Below are positions 23,018-34,016 of a stretch of 64,000 nucleotides of DNA, piece by piece. Source of the stretch: Takakia lepidozioides (Eukaryota > Streptophyta > Takakiopsida > Takakiales > Takakiaceae); contig CM060734.1 in NCBI GenBank assembly GCA_030704615.1, positions 62,574,042 through 62,638,041 of the forward strand. The letters run 5' to 3'. Position numbers and translations under genes: made by a program. Below the pieces are notes generated by a model that did no database searches, had not been told where the DNA came from, and worked only from the letters and a program-made list of their open reading frames with translations. Every line of letters begins with the position of its first letter. The stretch's first letter is position 1.

Positions 23018-23062
23018 TCATTTATTTAAAGTCGGGGACAGAAGCCCTGGCAGAACTTTATT
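23018..23062 (-). repeat. solitary LINE 3'-end-like fragment with ATTT repeat
   Basis: An (ATTT)n tract at 22985-23028 is followed by GAAGCCCTGGCAGAACTTTA, a diverged version of the LINE 3'-end motif seen near 22190, 27945 and 56096. On the minus strand the tract would be the tail of the insertion. Confidence 0.4.
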
Positions 23063-23164
23063 GATGTGTGAATCAAATATTGATGTATGATATTACAAAA
23101 CTGATCTTTGAATTTACTAGTTGTTAAATTATTGAAATGCTTGTTGAAATACCCACTGAAATAT

Positions 23165-23375
23165 TAAGATACTTGTTGAAGAACTGGCTGAAATATTAAT
23201 ATACTTGCTGAAAAACTGGCTGAAATATTAATATACTTGCTGAGAAACTGGCTGAAATGCTGAAATACTTGCTGAAAAACTCGCTGAAATACTTCTTGAA
23301 ATACTGAAATACTCGCTGACATATTGAATACTGAAATACTGAATAGTGAAATATTGAATACTAAGATACTATATT
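23165..23375. repeat. 32-bp minisatellite, degenerating
   Basis: Units of the form ATACTTGCTGAAAAACTGGC plus TGAAATATTAAT start at 23169, 23201 and 23233, an exact 32-bp period. The array then breaks down into shorter CTGAAATACT units to about 23375. It has no coding role that I can support. Confidence 0.85.
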
Positions 23376-23759
23376 CAGGCTTCACTGTCTATACAAAAAG
23401 GTGAACAACAAAACATTCATTTAAGAATGCTACAAAGAGATTTTCATGCCTTAAAATGGAGGAACTGTTGGCAACCTTGAAATCTGAAGAGGAACATCAA
23501 CCATTGGGGACCACATACATAAGACCTACCTCGTGTTTCAATTACTCGCAACTTCATGTATTCAGAGAGAATACCTTCGACAATGTAAAGTAAGATACAA
23601 GAAAAGGGGAGAGAATGTATTTGTAAGACGAAATGAAGGGAAGCTTCAGTAACTGGCAAGTCCAGACTGTTTTTACGATGACAAAAGATGGACACTTGAG
23701 AAACAGATGGAAGAGAGAACCGTTGCAACACTTACAATGCAGTCAGGGGAGCCACCATG

Positions 23760-23885
23760 GCTCTCAGCATTGCAAACGCACACAAACGTTATGAGGTCGG
23801 GCTTCACCCCTTCCCCCATCATTTGCTCATAGGTCTCTAAAGCTTCCATCCTGCGCCCCTGCTCTGCATACCCTGCAAAGTGTCA
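23760..23885 (-). pseudogene. PPR gene fragment
   Basis: Read on the minus strand this encodes AGYAEQGRRMEALETYEQMM followed by GEGVKPDLITFVCVCNA, one PLS-class pentatricopeptide module. No start or neighbouring intact modules adjoin it. It is closely similar to modules in the array at 58-62 kb. Confidence 0.8.
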
Positions 23886-24711
23886 CACTCCACGACACAC
23901 ACATCTCGTTCATTTATAGGGGGGATGCCAGAACAGCCTGGGCCAGTGTGACCAACCAGCCCATCCCTCTCATTTGTATGAAGACTGAATTGTCTTCAGA
24001 CAGAATCTCATAGGGGATGTACATCCAACCAAGTGGTTAATCATACCACTTTGAATAGGGAACTAAACAGATTGCCTCCTGGAAATGCACAATTACTCCA
24101 ATGGTGCACCAATATCAATCTACAAGCCTTCAGCAGTACGAAATCAACTTTTGGACCCTTTTGGACACACGGGCACGGAACTCATAAACTTACTCTCCAT
24201 TTGACACCAACCCAATGTCATGATTTGTATCCCTAGCAGTATTCCCTAAGGCACTTGACTATTCCCTGTGACAGATTTCCTCTCCCCTGACATTCCCAGT
24301 ATTCACTTGAGAAAACTTCTCGATGGTTGACAAGATTCAGCTGCGGTATAGATGATTATGGCCACCTTCCCGGTCTTCATAAAAGGTTGGGAAGGACTTG
24401 TCTGATGATTGAGGGCGAAACTCTTCAATACGGGAGATGGTTGTCACTGACTCATCCTGCAAAAAGTCCTGAGGGGCTCCGGAAAGTCAGGTCAAGAACC
24501 ACACCCATATGACTCCTTCTATCTTGAGATCAAGGTACAAATGATTACTCCTCAAAGTTTGATATCCAGACCTTCACTCTAAGTGTTCGCTTGCGCAAAG
24601 AACAGTCATCTTACATTGTGACAGCCCCGCATATGCAATGTTTCCCTTAGTTGAGGACGGAGGAAGAGGCCATCCGCCCTCTAAGAAGCACAGCACATGA
24701 GCACATAGCCT

Positions 24712-24802
24712 GCATAGTGTTGAACACTCCCTTTGCATCCTCGCTGCACCCACATTTGGCATACATGTTCACCAGGGCAATGTTCATAATGACATCTGGT
24801 AA
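24712..24802 (-). pseudogene. PPR gene fragment
   Basis: The minus strand reads PDVIMNIALVNMYAKCG then CSEDAKGVFNTM, the second half of a PPR module plus the start of the next. It ends abruptly at the edge of the 522-bp tandem repeat, whose relatives also flank PPR modules at 58-59 kb. Confidence 0.8.
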
Positions 24803-26560
24803 TCTGACGGGCATTCACTTTTTTGCCTCGGTTGTCCCACCATTGACTGCGGTCAGAAAAGTATTCATTCCACATCTTCTCCTCAATTCTACTACCTGTT
24901 TTTGGATACTTTCATGTCACATCAAGGTAGTATCATGTCAAAGTCACTCCAAACTAGATTCACCCAACCAGCTAACTTGAAGAATTATTTAGGGCCGATT
25001 CTGATAAGAGGGAAAAACAGGGTGAACTGTGTTGAAGAAGGTGCCTTCATTAGCAGTGCCTGATTTTATCAATTGTGCCACTGCTGCTGGGGCTTCCAGT
25101 TGACCATCTACCCATGCAAGATTCTCGTAGCGATTGATCCACAGGGATTCATAGGTAATCTTGTGCTTGGATGAATCAGGACCCACACTCTATCCATGCC
25201 TCTGCACAAATCATGCATACATCTTAGCCTTACTACTAGCAGCTGACAATGACAGCCTAGATTATTTCTAGGAAACACCCAAACCCTACTTATCACACTA
25301 GTTCCTATGCTACTTGCGTCTATTTCCAACAATCATTCACCTTTTTGCCTCAGTTGTCCCACCATGGACTGGGGTCACAAAAGTATTCATTCCACAGCTT
25401 CTCCTAGTCTCTGTTACTTGTTTTTGGATACTTTCTTGTTGTCACATTGGCAGTATCATGTCAAAATCACTCCAAACTATCAAAGATTCACTCAACCAGC
25501 TAATTTGCAGAATTCAAGATGAAAATTTAAGGCCAACTCAGATATGAGAGGAAAACAGGGTGAAATGTGTTGAAGAAGGTGCCTTGAGTAGCAACGCCTG
25601 ATTTTATCAAATGTGCCGCTGTTGCTATGGCTTACACTTGACCATCTATCCATGCAGGTTTCTTGTAGCTATCCTTCCACATGGAATCATAGATAATCTG
25701 GAGCTTCAAATCCGGCCCTCTTGGATGAATCTGGACCCACACTCTATCCCCACTCCTTCAGCACGGCGTGAAGTTCTTCCAGCAAATACCCCAACCCTAC
25801 TTATTACAATAGAGTCCAATTCTGAATTGCATCTGTTTTTTTGTAATCCAACAGACATGCACTTTTTTGTCTCCATTGTCCCACCATTGACTAGGGTCGG
25901 AAAAGTGTTCATTCCAAAGCTTCTTTTCATCTCTGTTATCTATTTTTGGGTACTTTCCTGCTGCTACATCGGCAGTAACTTGTCAAAGTCACTCCAAACC
26001 ACCACAGATCCACCCAACAAGCTAACTTGCAGAGTTCAATATGCAAATTCAGGGCTGAATCTGATGAGAGGGCAAAATAGGCTTAAATAGGTCGAAGAAG
26101 AAGGTGCCCTAACCACATTGTCCTCGACCTTGTGTCATGACCCATGGAGGATTTGACTGACCATGAACCCAAGATGACCTCTTGTGTGTGTTGCTTGTGT
26201 CTGTAGTCAGGTAATGTCGGATGGTCTGTGAGAACCACCATGGTGCAGTCTGAGTGGGCAGAGATTGAAACACGGCATGCTAAGACCAAGCTGACTCTCC
26301 CAAGAACCTTGTAAACATAAGGAAGAATACGAAATCATGGTACTAACAGGAGCCAAGAGCCCACATTTGCAGGATGGACAAACTTCTTCGCATCATACAT
26401 TAAGAAAAAACCACACCTTGCGATTGCGGTTGTCCCACCATCGTGAAGGATTTAAAAAAAACTCATGTCAGCTCTGCTCTGTGCTGCAAATTCAGGGCGG
26501 AGTCTGATGAGAGGGCAAAACAGGCTGAAATAGGCCGAAGAAGAAGGTGCCCTCACCACA
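24802..26560 (-). repeat. 522-bp tandem repeat array related to PPR flanks
   Basis: The landmark TTGTCCCACCAT recurs at about 24833, 25355 and 25877 (spacing 522 bp twice), then in a worn copy near 26431. Each unit also holds GATACTTTC, GTCAAAGTCACTCCAAAC-like and GAAGAAGGTGCC segments. An inverted, collinear copy lies at about 58530-59040, between PPR coding segments. No reading frame is conserved across units, so this is probably amplified intron or spacer sequence of a PPR gene. Confidence 0.8.
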
Positions 26561-26725
26561 TTGTATTCCTTGACCTTGTGTCATGCCATGGAGGATTTGA
26601 CTGACCATGAACCCAAGAGGACCTCTTGTGTGTGATGTTTGTGTCTGTAGTTAGGTAAGGAATGTTAGATTGGTGTGTGAGAACCACCACGGTGTAGCTG
26701 AGCAAGCGGAGATTGAAACACAGGA
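26105..26725 (-). repeat. duplicated 175-bp segment
   Basis: The segment with ACCTTGTGTCATG, GAGGATTTGACTGACCATGA and GTGAGAACCACCA occurs at about 26105-26280 and again at about 26553-26725. Its end is found inverted at 57955-58025. It is part of the same PPR-associated repeat complex. Confidence 0.75.
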
Positions 26726-26799
26726 AAATACATATATGTCTATCCCTATATACACTGCATTTATGAATATTTACATGTGTAAGATTCATTTAGGGGTCT

Positions 26800-27930
26800 T
26801 ATCCAATCAAGGTACATTCAAGTTAACATTTTAGTGGGGGAGGATTATGTGCTTCATGTAGGTATTATCTAGTGGAGGGTATATCAGGATCTTACTCATT
26901 TTTGGGACCAATGCGTGGGAGACCAACAAACCAAACAATGTGTGATCTATGATTTTAATTTTATGCCTGGAGATGAAACACTACCGTGCGATATTTTTCA
27001 CAATCTCCAATGATTAATTTCTTTCGAAACACTACATTATACCAACAATATGATATCTCATCCTGTGGTCTTTTCGTAATTGCCTATGACCGCAGCCAAC
27101 ACGCCAATTCCAAGAGGAAACTAAAAGAAAAAAATCCTTTGTGCTTTGACATTTCTTCTTCTTCTGTTATCAAGTTTTGTTTTGTCATTCTTACTTTTAC
27201 ATTTAATGTAAACGACCATAGGGTCCATTAGTCGTCATAGTTTCATAATTATGAGAAGCTCGGGAGAAAAATGGAGCTATTCATATAAGTGTTGGACCAC
27301 TTCTTGTAATTTCCGTATGCCTCGGCATAGGTGGATGAAGATTTCCAAAACCCATACTTGCCTCACTCACACCTTGCTCCAACTCTCTCTAACAAGTAAG
27401 TACTCACCGTCTATTCCAGCAATAATCCAACAACAATGAAGATGCCTTTGCCTACTCTCCATTTGCTTTGCATCTCTCGAGCACACAGGCTCTCTCGAAG
27501 CAAGTATCTTAAATAGCATGTCGACTCACAAACAAGTAAGTAGGTCTCTTATTACTGTGGAGTAAATGTTGGCAGCTACTCGTAGTGCACACGTGAGGCA
27601 AGACACAAGGGCAACTTCTTGCACACAAAACGACAACCTATACGCAGTCCAAACACGTGGAACCAAGCACATGAAGTCACAAGAGCCAATCCAAACCGTG
27701 GGAAAGCAAGTGCACAACAAAAGCTCGTTGCCACTGACTCCCTCTCATTCAAATGAGAATACTCACCCTAAAAGTTATATTGGCAATCACTTCCAGATCT
27801 GCATCCTACCTACACTTGGAGCCCAGCGAACGTTTAAGGGTGCTAAAATTTTTTAGTGCATCTTTTGCCAAGTGCTAGAGAGCACTTACCTACCAAAGCA
27901 ATTAGGATTCCATGATATATATGTATATTT
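26800..27930. other. intergenic, no gene seen
   Basis: No conserved reading frame, RNA gene or clear repeat was recognised here. Confidence 0.45.
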
Positions 27931-27934
27931 TGTC

Positions 27935-29295
27935 AACAAGGGGATTAGGCCCTGGTTAACTTTATTGTAATGTATTTGTGGGACAAAGCCCTTACATATT
28001 ATTTGGGATTATTCGGGGGAAAAAAATTAAAACCCCTTAGATGCCATAAGGCGAACATTTGCAGTCTCAAATGCAACTAAGCAAGGGAGAGCATGGAAAC
28101 TGAATCAAAACAGTAAGTTATCATCAAACATGGGTAGGAAAAGTGAGTTTTAGAGACCAAGTCGCCTTTAAGGCCTTATCCGACCAAAGGATTCCCTGGG
28201 GATTAGCCACGATCTATCCTTCTAGGCTCAAACTATTCAGCGATAGTTGAGTCTCGAGGGTTTTGCCGAGGCCTTCAAGTGTTTCCAGTTGACCTCACGA
28301 TCGAACCCCGGGGATACTGTGGACTGTTGAGCGCTTGTTTCTCCAGTGTAGGGGCGGAAGCTTTGGCCATGTACAGGAGTCCTCTGAAGTGGTGACACAG
28401 ATGAGCCCGTGGTGAGCCCAGGTGTTCCTGAATTTCTCGAAGATGGCAGGAGCTCCTTGCAAATTGCGTTGCATATCTGCATAGAGTTTAATCCAGGCTT
28501 TGCGTGACTCGATGCTCAAATCATAGAAAACAAGGGCCAATATGGTGGAGATTGAGGAGGTGGAGTTAGAGAACGATTTTGAGCATCTGACTTTCCAAAG
28601 ATGCCACAAGACCGAGCCCCTAAGAGATTCAAACACATGACAAGAGATGGCTTTTTGCTTAGGGAGGGGGTCATAGTTTAGCAGCAAGTCTGTGGCTGAG
28701 AGACACCTTGGGCTCTAGTGATGGTAGAAACTTTTGATGAAGGGCCAGATGGCCCTAGGGGCTAGGCAGGTAAGGAGCGCGTGCTCTATGGATTCCAGAA
28801 TACCCGTTGGACAACATTGACAAAGGATGGCTGATTGGAATTGAAGCCATTCTCCGACCTTAAGCACTCTGTTGGCGATCTGCCAGAGAAGGGCTGCCAC
28901 CTTGGCCAGTGGATCTTGATCCAAACCGAAGCCCAGATTATTGACCAATTTTTGTTTTGGAACCCATGGTGTTGCCATCTTGTATCCCACTTGGACTGCA
29001 TGGGCTGGGCGTTCTGGATGGCTTGGTAACCCTTCTTGGTTGAATAAGTGTAGAAGGGGTGAGGCCCTCTGGGGCAATTCCAAGACCATTCATCTGGGTC
29101 CAGGGGAATTCGGCCAATGGTCTCCCCAAGATCCAAAAGAATCTGTTGGTTTGCAGCCACACTGGCAGAAAGTCCATGGCTGTTGAATCGGGTCGATCGC
29201 TTTAGAGGGCAGGGACCATCCATAGACCCTTATTTGAGTCAATGGGATGAGTGGGATTTCTAGATGTTGATCTGTGAGAAGCTGCAGCGCCATAG
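27935..29295 (-). mobile_element. 5'-truncated plant L1-type LINE, copy 1
   Basis: The minus strand encodes the C-terminal end of an L1-type polyprotein in three broken frames. Segments are WSWNCPRGPHPFYTYSTKKG, then AKVAALLWQIANRVLKVGEW, CPTGILESIEHALLTC and APRAIWPFIKSFYHH (a reverse-transcriptase zinc-binding domain), then FESLRGSVLWHLWKVRCSKS. The RT and endonuclease are absent. The 3' end carries the CCCTGGTTAACTTTATT motif near 27945-27965. Truncation at the 5' side is typical of target-primed reverse transcription. Confidence 0.85.
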
Positions 29296-29504
29296 TGGTC
29301 GGATTTATGGATTTATTTACCTTTCATAGAATCTATGATGACATTTGTCCCCTAGTATATTTAAAATTTTAAAATACCCCCCCAATTCACATACAAAACA
29401 CCCCTTTGCAAATTTGGGTATTTTGATGTGAAACTTGGAGAGAGCTCTCTGTAATTGTTTTTGAAATTTAAAAAAAATTAAAGGAAACGTGGGAATGCGA
29501 CAGC

Positions 29505-29695
29505 CCACAATTCAGGCCCTCAAAGGAGGGGAAAAACTTAACCCCCTTTCATTTATGGGCCATGAGGCCCGGACGATCAACGCATAGACATACCATCGTG
29601 AACAATCCCACACACAGGGCAGGGCAGCAGGTTTGAACCCCAAATCACCATGGCAATACACCATGCACTTACCAACTGAGCTACCAACCGATATG
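29505..29695 (-). mobile_element. tRNA-derived SINE
   Basis: On the minus strand the element begins with a tRNA-like head. The A box TAGCTCAGTTGGT is at 29683-29671 and the B box GGTTCAAACC at 29639-29630, spaced as in Pol III internal promoters. A non-tRNA body follows down to about 29505. The head cannot fold as a full tRNA and lacks a clear anticodon arm, so a SINE is preferred over a tRNA gene. A poly(A/T)-rich stretch lies just beyond near 29465-29485. Confidence 0.7.
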
Positions 29696-29911
29696 CTACA
29701 ATTCTTCTTTAAAAAAAAAGAAAAACAATACTGTTTTCTTGTTATTTCCCATTTTAAACGATAAATTTGCTCAAAAAAATTACTGTGAATAGATAAAGTT
29801 TCTTTAACATCTAGTGAAAAGAAGCGCACATTCTGTATGTAAAAGGCTAATATTGATGATTCAGGGTACGTAGAAAATGCAAATAAGTAGTCACTTTCAG
29901 TTCTATGCGAC

Positions 29912-30628
29912 GTTGCAACCAATGTTGGACCGGTATATAGGTCTTGGGCGGGTATCAACTAGGGTAAGGGTAATGGTATGAAGGATCGTACCAGGCGGGT
30001 ACCTACAAGGGCAAAACCCGGCAATAACCTGGTGGGGTAGGATACATGGACTTCTAAAACCTTGCCGCAAAACATACTGGGGTCTTCTTCCTAGCGCTAC
30101 CACTCCAATACCATGCATGCAGCAGTTGAGGGACAGGATGCAGGGTAGGGTCTAGGGTAGTTTGAGGTTAGGGATACTAACTACATACGGCACCTCATGA
30201 GTTACAGGATGCTAATATGTTTGAAGAGGAGTACCTAGATGAAATGCAATTTGTTAGTTTCTGCTCTTGAAACGGAACATTTGAACAGTTGAAATGACCA
30301 TTTAAATAATTGAAATCTTAATATGATTTAAAGGGCCTCCGTCCATTTTTTTTTTAATTTGTTTTTGTTTTTATTTATTTTTTATTTTTAAGAGGTAGTG
30401 TACCTGGTACCAGACCCTGGCACATACCAGGCTGGTATGACTTTTAAAAGTTTGTTTAATACCATACTAGTCAGATTTTCACTTTGATACCCTACCATAT
30501 ACTGCTATTAAATTTACACGTCATTTGATACCAGTACCATACTAGTTTCAATAATTGAACTCTACCCCAATACCTTTACCCTAGTGGTATCAAAAATACC
30601 ATGATACCAGTCCAACACCGGTTGCAAC
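29912..30628. mobile_element. hAT-like miniature element B with 8-bp target duplication
   Basis: The element runs 29920-30620. Its left end is CAATGTTGGACCGGTAT and the reverse complement of its right end is CGGTGTTGGACTGGTAT. It is flanked by an exact 8-bp repeat, GTTGCAAC, at 29912-29919 and 30621-30628. That repeat is itself palindromic, so it could also be read as an extension of the inverted repeat; element A, with a non-palindromic duplication, supports the target-duplication reading. The 701-bp interior again holds many GGTATC/GATACC/GGTACC motifs and no transposase. Confidence 0.82.
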
Positions 30629-31237
30629 AGTCACCGCGCCACCTTCTTGCATTCTCTTTCACCTCTCAACATGCAACTGTCTCTACATCAGAGCTGCCAA
30701 GTTCTGTTGCATGCTTCCATTGTAGACGGACATCTGGATTTGGCACTTCCGATTATGCTGCTGTCGCCTTCGATTCTCAAACATAGTCTGTTGTCGGATG
30801 ACGAGTCCCACCCGAACCTCAAGCCTTTGTCTGCGTTCGGCGGTGTTTGTTTGCATGGCATATTGTGTTGATGTGAACTGTTCAAGTGCTGTTGACATGT
30901 TTTGCTAATGCAACTCCAGTCTGGAAAGTCAAGGTGCAGGTCTCTCTTGGGAAAATTGTGCCAGAGGGAATAATGGCAGTGAGCAAGCGCACGCTTGACG
31001 ATCAGTTGAGAGAGAAGGTGAGCAAGTGCAAGCTTGTAGATCCCGGAAGTGCCGCCGCTGCGGCGATGCAACCGAGACGGAGTGTACGTACGTTGGTTTC
31101 GTATACCCCACAGCGAGCAAGATCAAGACAAAGGCAGGCGTGGGGGTATTTCATGTGCGCGCGTGCAATAATCCTAAGGAGGAAGAGGAGGAGGGAGTTA
31201 CCAAGTTGAGAAGGAAGGAGCAGAAAGAAAGGAGAAG
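30629..31237. other. BCCP upstream region
   Basis: No separate gene was recognised. The purine-rich GGAGGAAGAGGAGGAGGG stretch near 31178-31197 would be 5' untranslated sequence of the following gene. Confidence 0.4.
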
Positions 31238-34016
31238 ATGGCGGCATCTGCTGCAGCGGCCGTGAGCGTGAGTGACTTCACTTCGTCAGCGGGAGTGAGG
31301 TCCGTGCAAGGGCCGAGATCGCATTTGGCATCCGCCAGGCCGGCGCAGCAGGCTGCGCTGCCCCGGCTGATCGCAGTTTCCAGCTTCCTTGGCGCGGGAG
31401 TGGATCGGTGTGGAAGTCGTGTATCCAATGTGAGTAAGTGAATTGAATGAATGTGTGGTGTGATAGAATGGTACGGGCGGATGTATGCAGGAGCTGCTGA
31501 GCTTGCGATGGCATGTGTTTGCTAGACGATGTCGCACCAATGTTGCGTGCCAGGGGATTACATCGCTTCGGAGATTAGCCGGAAGCAAAATTTCCATTGA
31601 ATCTGTCATATGCCGTCTTCTGGGAAGGAAGTGTTGTGTTATGCAATACGCCAGCTGATTTCACAGATGTTCCTATCTTATCTAGTCGCACCTTACTTCA
31701 TGATTAGATGCCTCAATAGCTCATGATTTCGAAGGTAGAGTTCACTGGGCTGAAACTTCATGTGTGCTCAGCATTGCCCTGCCCTGCACTTGTGTCCAGG
31801 TTGCAGTGGATGCCAACCCCTGCCGACATATGCGGAGGTTGCTGTGGATGGCACACCTGTCTCGGCTGCTACAAAGCTTGAAGCACTCCCTGTCCTGGAC
31901 GAGGAGCCCGCCTCTTCTGAGCCTCCCGTTTCTGCTCTTGAGGCGACTGTCTCTGCGGTCATGACTGACGTTACTAACTTGGTCAAGTAAGTCGACTACG
32001 TGGAGTTTGTTGCTGAATATTAGATGTTTGGCTTGCAAACTTTCTTGTGAACGAACATGATCAACGATACGCCTTGGATTTTGGGCAGCATTCCTGTATT
32101 ATTGATAACCAGCAGAAGCTTGCTTTGTACTTCGTTGCCAATAACTGGCTGTGGAGATGATACCTGAAATGAGTTATGTTCTATTTATCTGCTGTGCATA
32201 CCACGATGTAGCAGTATGTTATGCTTGTATGAGCCATGAATTCAAAGGACCCCAGGTGGTTCAATGTTTTTCTGAAGACCTGCAGATCTGTAACCAGACA
32301 TACTGAAATTTTGGTCTGCTAATAATACAGAAATATTACTTTGTTTTCATGATTGTGTTCCTCCTGATGATGGTGCAGGCTTATAGACTCCAGAGACATC
32401 ATTGAGCTAGAGATAAAGCACAAGGATTATGAGCTGCTGATCTCCAAGAAGGAAGCCCTTCCACCTCCCCCACCCCTTCCTCAGGTGTCCTTCCCAGGCC
32501 CCCATGTCATGGGCCACACAACATTCCCGGGCTTTGCACCTTCCCCACCCCCTCCTGCTCCTGCCCTGGCTGCTGTGGCACCAATGCCTGCAGCACCAGT
32601 GGCGCCTCCTGCTGCTGAGTATCTGCCCATGCTCTCCCCTATGGCTGGCACCTTTTACCGCAGTCCTGCCCCCGGTGAATCTGCGTTTGTGAAGGTGAGC
32701 TAATAATTTTCCTGTCGTCTGTCCATTTGTCTCTCTCTCTCTCTTGAGTGGTCAGTACATACATTCCACTGCCATTGCAAGCAATGCCCTCATGTGCTTG
32801 ATTGTGGCTCATGGTCTTTGTCCTTTGCCACTGGCTGTTACCAAGCTGAATCTGTACTGCTTGACAGAGGATTCTTGTAAAAAGAACTGTTGTCTTGCAC
32901 ATAGACTAGCAATGCATTAACATACTGGTGGGCGTTGCTTTTCTGGGATGGTTGCTGAACAGGGTAGAGACAAGGTCGCAAAAGGGCAAGTTTTGTAAAT
33001 TGTTGAAGCCATGAAACTGATGAACGAGATTGAGGTGAGTTATGCCCTTGGTACGGACGCAGATGCAGAGAAACAGAAGAGACTGATGTACAAGCTGGCT
33101 TGCTAGAAAGCACATTGTTGATTTGAGCTTTGCTGCCAGATGCACAGTATTTGTGACATTTGTACCATGAATTTACCAATGATGGCCCAAAAGTAGATTG
33201 AAGCCATTGGGCAGAAAAAGCTTGTGGAACTTTAATCATACCCACTATGCAGAATGCTGGTGCTTAAACCTTCCCCTGGCAGCTGTGTCATAGCTCGAAC
33301 TGGGGGGAATCTTTACCACCCCAAATGCCTCTATAAGACACTTTGGATGGTTTGGTCCTCTAGTGATTTTCAAGAACAGTTCATATTGGCAGACTTCCTT
33401 GGAATTCTTTTTAATTGATTTGTGCATCTGTTTTCTCAGGCTGACCAATCAGGAACCATCATTGACATTCTTGCGAAAGATGGGAAGCCCGTGTCTACTG
33501 AAACTGTACGCACTTCAACCTAGCTCGCCTTTCCTTGATGTTGAACAATTATTGCAACTGCAGTATCATTTTTATATGCTGCCTCATTATCAATCGACTC
33601 ACTCGCAAGGGATGTCTCTGATGTAAGAATGTCCACTGATCATTTAGAACTGATTTATGTATATTATCTGGTAGTTTGTGCACACCTATTTTGCTGTTCC
33701 TTAAAAGAGTCTTGCTTGTATGGCGTTTTATTGGTTCGTTTGCTCAACTAGCATGTCTCCATGAAGGTGCTGCCTAGTGAACAGGCACATAATTTGAAGA
33801 TTTGTTTTTAAGCAGAACAGCTCCGCTTGGCTTGCTCGCAGGCATTTGATGTTGTCATGGAAATTGGCTGGTCAACATAAAGCATCAAGAGTGCTTTCCC
33901 CTATTTTCAGATCAGGGTGGCCCTGGTAGAGAAATCAAAGACAAATTTAGACAGTTTGCTGACCATGTGGTTTGTGTTTGGTGCCTGCAGCCCCCCTCTT
34001 TGTGATCAAACCATGA
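31238..34016 (+). pseudogene. plastid biotin carboxyl carrier protein (BCCP) of acetyl-CoA carboxylase, apparently broken
   Basis: BCCP carries biotin between the carboxylase halves of plastid acetyl-CoA carboxylase, the first committed step of fatty-acid synthesis. Exons seen: 31238-31429 (transit-peptide-like MAASAAAAVSVSDF), about 31800-31986 (TYAEVAVDGTPVSA), 32379-32694 (LIDSRDIIELEIKHKDYELL, proline-rich linker, PMLSPMAGTFYRSPAPGE), 32963-33034 (biotinyl motif EAMKLMNEIE), 33440-33505 (ADQSGTIIDILAKDGKPVS) and 33991-34016 (PLFVIKP). Defects: TAA at 32996-32998, in frame just before the biotinyl lysine; a six-C run at 33991 that puts the last exon out of frame; and exon 1 to exon 2 phases that do not match. 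Splice sites look good, so decay may be recent. Sequencing error or an unseen alternative exon remains possible. Confidence 0.85.

Noticed and set aside
29620-29695. tRNA gene
   Set aside because: A and B boxes are present but no full cloverleaf or anticodon arm could be drawn, and a SINE body follows.
32996-32998. RNA editing rescue of the BCCP stop codon
   Set aside because: Editing of stop codons in plants by U-to-C conversion acts in organelle transcripts. This gene has a transit-peptide-like exon and spliceosomal introns, so it is nuclear.
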